Source: Clostridia bacterium (GTDB lineage: Bacteria; Bacillota; Clostridia; Christensenellales; Borkfalkiaceae). From it: 38,907 nucleotides of DNA. The stretch lies in contig CAAGAM010000249.1 of the NCBI GenBank assembly GCA_900767815.1, positions 1 through 38,907 on the forward strand, written 5' to 3'. The number at the start of each line of letters is the position of its first letter. The first letter of the stretch is position 1. Below are positions 1-6,970 of this stretch, one piece after another. The notes beneath the pieces were generated by a model. That model was not told where the DNA came from. It saw nothing but the letters and a program-made list of their open reading frames with translations, and did no database searches. A program made the position numbers and the translations under genes.

Positions 1-97
1 CGCAATTTACACGGTAACTTTCAAGCCATAATATGGTTTCGCCGTTTGCCTCCGCTTCCGCTCTCGACCACCGATACGTCGGCTCAACTTTGCTCAT
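1..97 (-). CDS. Partial hypothetical protein running off the left edge
   Basis: An open frame starts at an ATG at 97 and stays open to the window edge, giving 32 residues that begin MSKVEPTYRW. A GGAGG ribosome binding site lies about 10 bases before the ATG, inside the end of the AbrB-like gene, which it overlaps by 14 bases. This is the same tight packing as the rest of the operon. The N-terminus is rich in Glu and Ala. No family is recognised from so short a piece. Confidence 0.5.
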   Translation of the reverse strand, partial: MSKVEPTYRWSRAEAEANGETILWLESYRVNC

Positions 98-401
98 ACG
101 TCTTTCCTCCCGCTTGATTTTGCGCCCACTTTACCGATAAGTGAATAAGCGCGGCGCGTTGCTGTTCGGGCGATAATCCGTTCAAAAAATCATAGAGCGT
201 GATTTCGTCGCCGCGGTCTTTTCTTTCTTTGCTTTTCTCGCCGTTGCAGTCGCAGATAATCTCGCGTTTTACGATTACCGATCTGCCGTCCTTGCTTTCT
301 TCGAACGACAACACGTCGTTTTGCTTAAACCCTACCTTGCTCCTGATTTCATACGGCACGGTAATTCTTCCGCGCTTGCCGAGTATTCTGAACGTTTTCA
401 C
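84..401 (-). CDS. AbrB/MazE/SpoVT-fold DNA-binding protein
   Basis: 105 residues from a GTG start at 401. The first 45 residues match the swapped-hairpin AbrB fold used by transition-state regulators and antitoxins (pattern RILGKRGRITVPYEIR, then GFKQNDVLSFE). The rest is charged, with a CDCNG patch and a helical C-terminus. The GTG is preferred over the in-frame start at 419 because it has AGGAGGA eight bases upstream. It also overlaps the TGA of the preceding gene as GTGA, which implies coupled translation. It probably binds DNA as a dimer and may regulate the element; no adjacent toxin is recognised. Confidence 0.75.
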   Translation of the reverse strand: MKTFRILGKRGRITVPYEIRSKVGFKQNDVLSFEESKDGRSVIVKREIICDCNGEKSKERKDRGDEITLYDFLNGLSPEQQRAALIHLSVKWAQNQAGGKTYEQS

Positions 402-694
402 TTTTCTTCCTCCTCGCAATTTTTATAGCACGGGCATTCTTCGCAGTTCCCGTCGCATTCGGTTTCGTTTACAGGACAGTTATCGCAATCGCCGTCGCAT
501 TCGGTTTCGTTTACAGGACAGTTATCGCAATCGCCGTCGCATACGATTTCGCCCGTATCGATTAACTTTTCTATAACAAGCTTGTTTCCGTCCACATAAA
601 TCTGCAATACGCTGCCGTCCACAATACCCGCATCTTCCAATGCTTCTTTCGGTACGCTTATAAGGACAAATTCGTCTACTTTTTTATTTTGCAT
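398..694 (-). CDS. AbrB-like protein with a repeated cysteine-rich tail
   Basis: 98 residues from ATG 694. Residues 1-45 look like a second AbrB-type module (VLISVPKEALEDAGI, then GSVLQIYVDGNKLVIEKL). The tail contains two exact copies of the 14-residue unit CDGDCDNCPVNETE, then a degenerate CDGNCEECPCYKNC and a poly-Glu end, giving 11 cysteines and many acidic residues. That suggests metal or Fe-S binding, but no family match is known to me. A GTG at 706 is an alternative start, but the GGGAG motif lies almost on top of it. The gene overlaps the end of the adenine methylase by 19 bases and the next AbrB-like gene by 4. Confidence 0.65.
   Translation of the reverse strand: MQNKKVDEFVLISVPKEALEDAGIVDGSVLQIYVDGNKLVIEKLIDTGEIVCDGDCDNCPVNETECDGDCDNCPVNETECDGNCEECPCYKNCEEEEK
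461..544 (-). repeat. Two 42-bp tandem repeats inside the Cys-rich gene
   Basis: The units at 461-502 and 503-544 are almost identical (they differ only at the last bases) and encode the repeated 14-residue CDGDCDNCPVNETE block. The near-identity at DNA level, synonymous sites included, points to a recent in-frame duplication. Confidence 0.9.
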
Positions 695-1650
695 GACAAT
701 ATACACTCCCTCAATATCTTTTCATAATTAAAATCTTCATAACGATTAAAAATCGTCAGTTGTTTCGGTCGATTTCTTTCCCGCTCGTATAAATCGTAAT
801 TTCCTATGAGCAGTTCTTTGAACTCTTTTCCCGCTTCGTATCTCTGTGCCATAGAATGTTGACGCGAAAAGTCAAGAATAGAAAAATCAGCGTACAATTC
901 GCGGATTTCTTCGCAATCGTTATACGATAGCAAAAACTTACCCTTTACGTTTTCGAGCGTGCGCTTCAGCCGCAAATGGTCGTCGTAATTAAACGACACC
1001 TCGTACATTCCTTCCGTCGATAAATACGGCGGATCGGCATAGAGAAACGCGCCGTCCCTATCGTAATGCTTTATAAGCGTTTCAAAGTCCTGATTTTCAA
1101 CCACCACGTTCGCCATTCGGCTTTCCACTTGCTTTATAAGGTCGAATAACCTCCTTATATCGAACGGCTGCGAAGCATAAGACTTGCACCCGCTCGAATA
1201 ACTGTAACGTAACAATTTCAGAAACATTGCCGCCCTGCGAACGTCGTAATCTTTGGTTATTCTCGTCCTTATTTCTTTCATCTCACCCGCTTCGAGCGGC
1301 GGCAAAATGAGTTCCGTCAAGAGTTGTTCTTCGTCCCAGTATTTATCTTCAAATTTCTCGCTTTCAAAAAACTCGCGCAAGGCATTAAAGTCCTCACGCG
1401 AGTTCAAATTGCAGAATCCCAATTCCCTTATGGTCGCCATCGTCCGTTCCTTCATGCATCGGAACAAATTGACAAGGTTTCTGTCAAAATCGTTATACAC
1501 CTCGAAATTACACGAATACGGACTTCCGAGTAATACGCTCCCCGAACCGCCGAATACGTCTATAAACCTTTCGTACTTTGGCGGAAACACGGCGTACAAA
1601 ATATGCAGGATAGACGTTTTATTGCCTACCCGCGATACCGGCGTTTTCAT
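676..1650 (-). CDS. DNA adenine N6-methyltransferase, D12 class
   Basis: 324 residues. It transfers a methyl group from S-adenosylmethionine to the N6 of adenine in a short DNA site. Motif I for cofactor binding is FIDVFGGSGSVL (about residues 29-40), and the catalytic motif IV is DPPY (206-209), with the spacing of the Dam/D12 family. Length is normal and the reading frame is intact. AGGAGG lies four bases before the ATG. No restriction nuclease is adjacent, so it looks like an orphan methylase that protects or marks the element's DNA. Target specificity cannot be read from the sequence. Confidence 0.92.
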   Translation of the reverse strand: MKTPVSRVGNKTSILHILYAVFPPKYERFIDVFGGSGSVLLGSPYSCNFEVYNDFDRNLVNLFRCMKERTMATIRELGFCNLNSREDFNALREFFESEKFEDKYWDEEQLLTELILPPLEAGEMKEIRTRITKDYDVRRAAMFLKLLRYSYSSGCKSYASQPFDIRRLFDLIKQVESRMANVVVENQDFETLIKHYDRDGAFLYADPPYLSTEGMYEVSFNYDDHLRLKRTLENVKGKFLLSYNDCEEIRELYADFSILDFSRQHSMAQRYEAGKEFKELLIGNYDLYERERNRPKQLTIFNRYEDFNYEKILRECILSCKIKK

Positions 1651-1755
1651 TAAACCTCCTTACCAATTTTCGGTAAATCTACGCCTATAGGTCGATTAAC
1701 GATATCTTTCCGTTGCCATAGGCGCGATTGATACCGTCAATTTATTGTTGTTTTA

Positions 1756-2109
1756 TTATGCTTGCGTTTGTTCTACGGATTGAATAGCAAACCCGCCGAG
1801 ATGATTATCCACATAGTCCGTAAGCCACATACAGCCGAATATCGGTCTTGCTTTTATTCTCCATATCGCAAGTTTGCCCATATCCAATTCTGCATTTCCG
1901 AAAGGAAAATACAGGTTAGTGAGCCCGCAGTTTTCAAATCGATAACACTTGTCAAGTTCCGTGCCGTTTTTCAGAATCTGTTCGTTTTTCAAAAGTTTGT
2001 TTATTCCTTCCACCCACTCTTTGACAGCTCCGCCACATCCTTGGAATACCAGCCCTTCTTCGCCGCCTTTTTGCCGCAATTCTTCTGCTTTTATATCTGT
2101 TACACTCAT
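1756..2109 (-). CDS. Small conserved-type protein of Clostridia conjugative elements, function unknown
   Basis: 117 residues. It starts at an ATG overlapping the TGA of the large ArdA-like gene (ATGA, 4 bases), so translation is probably coupled. Visible blocks are GLVFQGCGGAVKEWVEGIN (about 19-37) and MGKLAIWRIKARPIFGCMW followed by TDYVDNHLGGF near the C-terminus. I recall similar MGKLA-W-R and L-DYV-N-LGGF blocks in small accessory proteins of Clostridia integrative elements, but no function is known to me. There is no signal peptide or membrane segment. Confidence 0.6.
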   Translation of the reverse strand: MSVTDIKAEELRQKGGEEGLVFQGCGGAVKEWVEGINKLLKNEQILKNGTELDKCYRFENCGLTNLYFPFGNAELDMGKLAIWRIKARPIFGCMWLTDYVDNHLGGFAIQSVEQTQA

Positions 2110-3656
2110 TGCTTTATCCCGCCTATTCCGTCTGTTTCTTCCTGTTCAGTTTCGGCAAGAAGTTCTCTCGGTGTTTCTTCATACCCTAAAAAGTTAGGCG
2201 AAGTTTCTTCATTGAATTCAATAACACCGTCAGGCCCTAAATCCAATTGCTCTTTCAACAACACTGTGCCGCCGTGGTCTATTATCACTTTTTTCTCTAT
2301 AGACGTAAATTCTCTCCTTTCGTCCGAATATCGCAAATCGTATTTATAAAGTCCTTTAGGTACGTCCTGCGGTGCAATACGCTCATTAGCAAATACACCC
2401 TTCACGCCGCACACTTCAACCGCGTCTAATTCTTCGTCAAGATAACACTGATCATTCCTTTTACAAAGTGCATATAACGAACAGCCCCTTGCCGAGATAA
2501 GACCGTATTGAGTATTCTTCGCGCCGAGACGTTCTTGCAATTCTTCGCCTTCTCTCTGAAATCTCGACCAGTGTATCCATGTGCTGTCAAATCGTGGATC
2601 CAAATACTTTTTCAAATATTCCGTGAAATAATCTTCGGGATACTCATATTCGGGCGCGAATTCGTATTCGTTAATGTGCTTTATCACGTCCAAAGCGTCT
2701 TTCATTCTGAATTGCCCTGCCGCGGTTAAAATCGCCTTGTATTTTGCGCGATCGAATTGCTGTAACTTCGAATATTCTTCCGCCACACCGTTCAACGCGT
2801 CGAAATCTTGCATATTCCCGAAATTTTCTTCGCTTATCTGCGGTATCGCCGATTCAAAATCGAAATAAACACAATTTTCTATTCTCCCTACACCATGTTC
2901 TCGGGCAATTGCGTTTGCTTGCTCCTTATCGATAGGTAAGTTTATCCACTCGGCGGTATTTTCCGTTTCTTCGGAATTTTCTTTCGGGGCTTTCGCTACC
3001 TTTAAGCGAAAAACATAGTCGCTTTTTTCTGCGGATTCGGGTAACGTAATGCCGTCATATACTTCAGTCTCTTCATAATCATCCACTATGACATATATAT
3101 TATCGACAAAAACGCCGCCTTCGCTTTCTCGTTGCAATCTGCCGATATCTGACTTGTTAAGCAAATATCTCGATTCAAACGGTATAGCGGCAACATCGGG
3201 ATGCATATCGTTTTCTATTACAAGTTGACCGAGATCCTCGTCGTTCCTTGCAAGGTGTATCACCGATACGTTATCCAACCCATAGGTTAAATTTATAAGG
3301 TCCTTAATATCAACGCTTTGTTCCAATTTACCGTCGGATATTTTTTTATTCACTACTGCCCGTAATGCAAGTTTTTCGTCTTCATCCAGTGTGGCGAGCC
3401 TTTTCGCCAAAAAATTCAGTTCGCCAAATGTCCGCGCGATTATTTGCTTATCTTCAAGCAAAGGCAACAATGTCGAGCTTTCTATTTCAAGTCTGATATC
3501 TTTTCCTATTGAAAAATTATCATCGCAATTTACTCGAGCCTCCTGTAAACTATCCTCTATTTCGTAATCTTTCGCCGGCAACTCGATGCTCGAATAATGC
3601 ACACGCTTATCGTTTCCGCCGTCTACGGTTATGCATATGCTTAAAGTCTTTTTCAC
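2106..3656 (-). CDS. Large ArdA-like antirestriction family protein
   Basis: 516 residues. Around residues 80-150 the pattern GELNFLAKRLATLDEDEK, then KDLINLTYGLDNVSV and LGQLVI resembles the N-terminal part of ArdA-like proteins in Firmicutes conjugative elements. A later stretch (about 310-400: ALDVIKHINEYEF, then DSTWIHWSRFQREGEELQERLGA, then QYGLIS) resembles the acidic ArdA domain, which mimics DNA and blocks type I restriction enzymes. The protein is strongly acidic. It starts within the TGA of the cytosine methylase (ATGA) and ends within the start of the next gene, so the three are coupled. It is longer than canonical ArdA (about 165 residues), so activity is inferred only. Confidence 0.55.
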   Translation of the reverse strand: MKKTLSICITVDGGNDKRVHYSSIELPAKDYEIEDSLQEARVNCDDNFSIGKDIRLEIESSTLLPLLEDKQIIARTFGELNFLAKRLATLDEDEKLALRAVVNKKISDGKLEQSVDIKDLINLTYGLDNVSVIHLARNDEDLGQLVIENDMHPDVAAIPFESRYLLNKSDIGRLQRESEGGVFVDNIYVIVDDYEETEVYDGITLPESAEKSDYVFRLKVAKAPKENSEETENTAEWINLPIDKEQANAIAREHGVGRIENCVYFDFESAIPQISEENFGNMQDFDALNGVAEEYSKLQQFDRAKYKAILTAAGQFRMKDALDVIKHINEYEFAPEYEYPEDYFTEYLKKYLDPRFDSTWIHWSRFQREGEELQERLGAKNTQYGLISARGCSLYALCKRNDQCYLDEELDAVEVCGVKGVFANERIAPQDVPKGLYKYDLRYSDERREFTSIEKKVIIDHGGTVLLKEQLDLGPDGVIEFNEETSPNFLGYEETPRELLAETEQEETDGIGGIKQ

Positions 3657-4921
3657 TCGTTTTCGCTCCTTTCTTCGATTTCTTTTATTTTTCGCCCTAA
3701 TGCGGAAATGACGGGTACGCTTACCGCGTTACCCGCCATTTTATATAACTGCCCGTCTTTGATTCCTACATTAACGGCTTTATAAAACTGTTCATCCGTA
3801 AAACCCTGCAACCGCCAACATTCTATAGGCATAAGTTTCCGAACTTTCCCATACCGTATTATCCCGTGCCGGTCGCATACCGTTAAAGCAAACATCGGCT
3901 CGTTCGGCTCTTTATATCGTCTGCCCTGTTGTCGGACGTTTTCTTTTTCGGGCGTTATTATCGCTCTCGGCTCGTTTTCTTCGAATACTCCCGAATGTTC
4001 GCCTTTTCTGTGGCTTATTCCCGAATCCTGCCTTGCCGTTATACACCTTGCTTCTTCGGTAAGTTTCGCTTTCTCGTTCATATCTATGAAGAAATACCCT
4101 TGCGTATTGCTCGTCGTAAGCGTATGCGCCACTTGCTCGCCGACTCGCCCGCGCCGCGAATTTAACGTCGGAAACGCAAGATCTATGCTATCGCCGGGAT
4201 ATGCTAACTGATAGCCCGCTTTCGTCTTTACTTTTATAGGCAGATTTACGTCATAGAGTCCTGTTTTTCCTGCGAACCCGCCTGCGGTACTTGTAAGCGT
4301 GATTGACGTTCCGTTTGCGGAATAGACTCGGTTTCCTTCCGCTCCGGGGATAATTTCCACAAGAGTCTTTCCATTTGACTCTGTGAAAGATAGTATTTCT
4401 CCGGCGCATCTTTCTCTAAAATATCCGATAATATACACTCTCTTTCGGGATTGGGGAACACCGAAATCCTTGCTGTTAAGCACCTGCCACGCGACGTCGT
4501 ACCCCAACTCTGAAAGCGTGCCGAGGATTGTTGCAAACGTCCTGCCTCCGTCATGCGATAACAGTCCGGGTACGTTCTCAAGCAAAAGATATTTAGGTCT
4601 TTTAACTGCGGCAATCCGAGCGATTTCAAAGAACAAAGTTCCTCTTGCGTCGGCAAACCCGCCACGCTTTCCTGCGATTGAAAAACTTTGACAAGGGAAT
4701 CCTCCGCAAATAAGGTCGATATCCGGCATATCCGCCGGGTTGATTTGTCTTGCATCTTCAAAATACACCTCCGTTTCTTTTATATCATATATAGCGTTAT
4801 ACGCCTTATTCGCATACTTATCTATCTCGCAATGCCCTGCGCATTCAAAGCATCCTACCGCTTCGAGTCCGCTGCGGAAACCGCCGATTCCCGCAAACAT
4901 ATCAAAAAATCGGATTGACAT
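3653..4921 (-). CDS. DNA (cytosine-5-)-methyltransferase
   Basis: 422 residues. All hallmark motifs are present: motif I DMFAGIGGFRSGLE (7-20), the catalytic GGFPCQSF with Cys77, the ENV motif (115-117), QSRKRVYIIG (157-166) and the C-terminal motifs GNAVSVPVI. The region between about 170 and 360 is the variable target-recognition part. It methylates cytosine at C5 in a site that cannot be read from sequence. No endonuclease gene is adjacent, so it is probably an orphan methylase that shields the element from host restriction, together with the adenine methylase and ArdA-like proteins. It overlaps the following ArdA-like gene by 4 bases. Confidence 0.95.
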   Translation of the reverse strand: MSIRFFDMFAGIGGFRSGLEAVGCFECAGHCEIDKYANKAYNAIYDIKETEVYFEDARQINPADMPDIDLICGGFPCQSFSIAGKRGGFADARGTLFFEIARIAAVKRPKYLLLENVPGLLSHDGGRTFATILGTLSELGYDVAWQVLNSKDFGVPQSRKRVYIIGYFRERCAGEILSFTESNGKTLVEIIPGAEGNRVYSANGTSITLTSTAGGFAGKTGLYDVNLPIKVKTKAGYQLAYPGDSIDLAFPTLNSRRGRVGEQVAHTLTTSNTQGYFFIDMNEKAKLTEEARCITARQDSGISHRKGEHSGVFEENEPRAIITPEKENVRQQGRRYKEPNEPMFALTVCDRHGIIRYGKVRKLMPIECWRLQGFTDEQFYKAVNVGIKDGQLYKMAGNAVSVPVISALGRKIKEIEERSENE

Positions 4922-4967
4922 TTCAACCCGACCGCCCGATTACCTATTCAGTTCTCTTTTCACCCCC

Positions 4968-5261
4968 TTACATCGTCAACACGGGCGATTTATCCTCGCC
5001 CTGCGCGGTTTCTTCTTCCGCAAGTTCCTGCGCCGTCAAAGCCCTGAAATCGTCTTCGCCGTCAATTAAGCCGAGATTTCTGCCGCTATCGAATTCGCAA
5101 TGCACCGTGCCGATATCATCTACGAATTCCACTGTTCCGCGTGTACCGCTTTCTATAGGATTCGGATCGTCACCCATAAAATTTAGCACAATGCGTGTTC
5201 CGGGCGGATATTCTTTTTTAAGATGTTCTGTCCTGTTTCTCTGTCTTTCCCATTCGTTCAT
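4968..5261 (-). CDS. DUF4314 domain protein
   Basis: 97 residues. The pattern LKKEYPPGTRIVLNFMGDDPNPIESGTRGTVEFVDDIGTVHCEFDSG fits the DUF4314 family (a small SH3-like beta barrel with the motif YPxGTRVxL, then GTxGxVxxVDDIGxIxVxWDxG). These proteins are common in Clostridia conjugative elements; their role is unknown. A GGGAGG site precedes the ATG. It is the first gene of the leftward methylase operon, 47 bases upstream of the cytosine methylase. Confidence 0.8.
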   Translation of the reverse strand: MNEWERQRNRTEHLKKEYPPGTRIVLNFMGDDPNPIESGTRGTVEFVDDIGTVHCEFDSGRNLGLIDGEDDFRALTAQELAEEETAQGEDKSPVLTM

Positions 5262-5360
5262 TTATATACCTCCCATTTTTATATCGTTTATCTTTGAATA
5301 TTTTTCAAAAGCAATAGAATGCCTCTCGCGCCAATATTGAAATATTTTTTACGAATCGAT

Positions 5361-5389
5361 TTGACAAAAATCGTAAAATGCTATAAAAT
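5361..5389 (+). promoter_or_regulatory. Sigma-A type promoter of the leader and gene at 5625
   Basis: Perfect TTGACA at 5361-5366, 17-base spacer, TAAAAT at 5384-5389. Transcription would start near 5396, about 230 bases before the downstream ATG. Confidence 0.75.
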
Positions 5390-5396
5390 ATAATCG

Positions 5397-5594
5397 TCAC
5401 CATACTACAACTTACCCCCCTTGTATATGTCCATATTTTTTATGGATACTTTTTTGCTTACTTGCGTACAGTAATATCGGTAGCGATGCCAATCGTAACT
5501 ATCTGTACTTGAGTAATGCAAGGGAGTAGTATGTGTGACAACTGTGCGAGAGGTATTCTACAGTGTCATCTCGTAACGGGATGGCACTTTTTTT
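5397..5594 (+). ncRNA. Structured attenuator leader (unknown class)
   Basis: Between promoter and gene the RNA can form a long hairpin: GCTTACT (5456-5462) and GTACAG (5466-5471) pair with CTGTAC (5503-5508) and AGTAATGC (5512-5519), with a small inner CGAT/ATCG stem. Downstream, TGACAACTGT (5536-5545) pairs with ACAGTGTCA (5560-5568) with one bulge. This hairpin and the terminator at 5562-5588 share bases, so they cannot coexist. That is the layout of a transcription attenuator or riboswitch. No known riboswitch consensus was recognised. A separate 200-nt small RNA ended by the same terminator is the alternative reading. Confidence 0.55.
5562..5594 (+). terminator. Intrinsic terminator within the leader
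   Basis: A 12-bp stem pairs AGTGTCATCTCG (5562-5573) with CGGGATGGCACT (5577-5588), with two G-U pairs, a three-base TAA loop and seven T residues (5588-5594). It lies 30 bases before the downstream ATG. Confidence 0.85.
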
Positions 5595-5624
5595 ATTTCT
5601 CAAAAATGTTTTGAAGGTGCATTT

Positions 5625-6095
5625 ATGAGAGTAAACCGTCTTTTTGTCATACTATCCGTTATCCTTGTTGTTTTTGCTTCAACAATTAAAGCTCCTTATT
5701 CACAATCGGCAATTGCGGCTTCGGGTTCGACAACCGTTTATATTACAACCTACGGCGAGTGTTACCATACCGCATACTGCCAATACTTGAATAAATCGAG
5801 CGTTTCCATATCGCTGTCAACGGCAATAAAAAAGGGATACCGCCGTTGCTCCGTTTGCAACCCGCCATATTTATCCGATGATTACGACGATGACGAAGTC
5901 CGCAATAATAACAATGATAAATATAACGGGACGCGAGCAGAAAAAACAAATAACACCACATTAAAAATAGTTTTAATGGTGTTTATTTGCATTCTCGCTG
6001 CAGTCGGTTTGTATAATATCGTTGCCTACATCGCGGAAAAAATTGAATCAAAAAAAGAAGATACTTCACCCGACGAAACAGATGACGAAGAATAA
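5625..6095 (+). CDS. Secreted/membrane protein with an Ada-type Cys/His zinc-site-like motif
   Basis: 156 residues; RBS GAAGGTG six bases before ATG. Residues 1-32 are a signal peptide or first membrane segment, and about 112-136 form a second hydrophobic helix followed by a charged tail. Between them is the pattern VYITTYGECYHTAYCQYL, then A-x3-GYRRCSVCNPP. This is the YH-x3-C-x(n)-C-x2-C arrangement shared by a small domain common in Firmicutes extracellular proteins and related to the zinc-binding part of Ada. The exported part is acidic and Asn-rich. It is the only rightward gene in the element and has its own promoter and attenuator. Its function is unknown; a surface or envelope role is inferred. 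Confidence 0.75.
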   Translation: MRVNRLFVILSVILVVFASTIKAPYSQSAIAASGSTTVYITTYGECYHTAYCQYLNKSSVSISLSTAIKKGYRRCSVCNPPYLSDDYDDDEVRNNNNDKYNGTRAEKTNNTTLKIVLMVFICILAAVGLYNIVAYIAEKIESKKEDTSPDETDDEE

Positions 6096-6115
6096 AAACC
6101 TTTCTTCGTTTTTTT
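6085..6115 (+). terminator. Intrinsic terminator overlapping the stop codon of the 5625 gene
   Basis: ACGAAGAA (6085-6092) pairs with TTCTTCGT (6102-6109), followed by a T run to 6115. The 5' arm is made of the last codons of the gene. Confidence 0.7.
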
Positions 6116-6126
6116 GTTGCGGGATA

Positions 6127-6969
6127 TCATATACCTTCAATTTTTATATCGTTTTTCTGCAAATACTCATCCATTTCTGCACTCGTTTTCAAAAAATAAT
6201 CGTCGTAATCCCAGAACGAAACATAAATATCTTCCGAATCGACTCTTATTGGGTGCTGTTCGAATCCCTCGCCGAAGCCGTCGGAATTTTGTCCCGTAAT
6301 AGTATCTTTCAGTCGCTCTGTTTCTTTCTCCGTTATAGGCTCACGGAAATAACAGGAGATTTTGCCGTACAAATTGCCGTTTCGGTTTTCCACGCTCCAT
6401 TCTGCATAGAGCAATTTATCTTCTATATCTGCCTGTTCCCCTACATACGGCGTCATTTCATCATCTTCTTGCTCAGCTTCTAATCTCTCGCAAATTGCGC
6501 CTTCGAACTGCGCAATATCTTCTTTTTCGAGATCGATATCATACCCATCGGCATCGTGAGATCTGACATGAAGTGGACAATAAAAATCTTCGCGCACAGA
6601 AGAAAACTCGATTTTTGTCTTGCGGATATCGTTATAAAGGTCCTCTTTCCTTCCATATTGTCCGTTCACCGCATTCCGTTCGATTTCTTCCTTAATAGCA
6701 TCGTCTTTAATGCTATTCAACTGTTTTGCGACAAGAACCGAATCATATAATGTGTCACGATTATCCGTGAGAATTTTTGTAATCGACGCGTCAAAATCAT
6801 TGTCCGCTACAAGTTTAATCGTTTCGCCGTCCTCGTTGTCGCCTATTTTCAACTTTCGCATCCATGAATCGATTTCAAGTTCTCTTAATGCCGAATAGAC
6901 ATTACCATCCTCGCTGCAATCCACAATCTTTACTTCACCGTATTTGTTACATATTTCTGCTTTGTACAT
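6127..6969 (-). CDS. Acidic element protein, second of a paralogous-looking pair
   Basis: 280 residues, strongly acidic, with no membrane segment. The C-terminal part carries LYGKISCYFREPITEKE, then GQNSDGFGEGFEQHPIRVD and DIYVSFWDYDDYFL. I associate this block with hypothetical proteins of Clostridia integrative elements. It ends in NDIKIEGI, nearly identical to the NDIKIGGI end of the gene just upstream. The start lies one base after that gene's stop, so the two are translated together. It may be a member of the ArdA-like or DNA-mimic group by composition, but the fold is not certain and no function is assigned. Confidence 0.55.
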   Translation of the reverse strand: MYKAEICNKYGEVKIVDCSEDGNVYSALRELEIDSWMRKLKIGDNEDGETIKLVADNDFDASITKILTDNRDTLYDSVLVAKQLNSIKDDAIKEEIERNAVNGQYGRKEDLYNDIRKTKIEFSSVREDFYCPLHVRSHDADGYDIDLEKEDIAQFEGAICERLEAEQEDDEMTPYVGEQADIEDKLLYAEWSVENRNGNLYGKISCYFREPITEKETERLKDTITGQNSDGFGEGFEQHPIRVDSEDIYVSFWDYDDYFLKTSAEMDEYLQKNDIKIEGI

Positions 6970-6970
6970 A

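Noticed and set aside
199..576. Plus-strand open frame with repeated RRRIRFRLQDSYRN units
   Set aside because: It is the complement of the Cys-rich repeat gene and has no start signals.
1682..1724. CGCCTAT/ATAGGCG inverted repeat between the adenine methylase gene and the next gene
   Set aside because: Seven base pairs with a 29-base loop and no T run; too weak to call.
5427..5474. 15-residue leader peptide ORF (ATG TCC ATA ...) upstream of the attenuator
   Set aside because: No Shine-Dalgarno sequence precedes it and the peptide has no regulatory codon run; kept only as a remote possibility.
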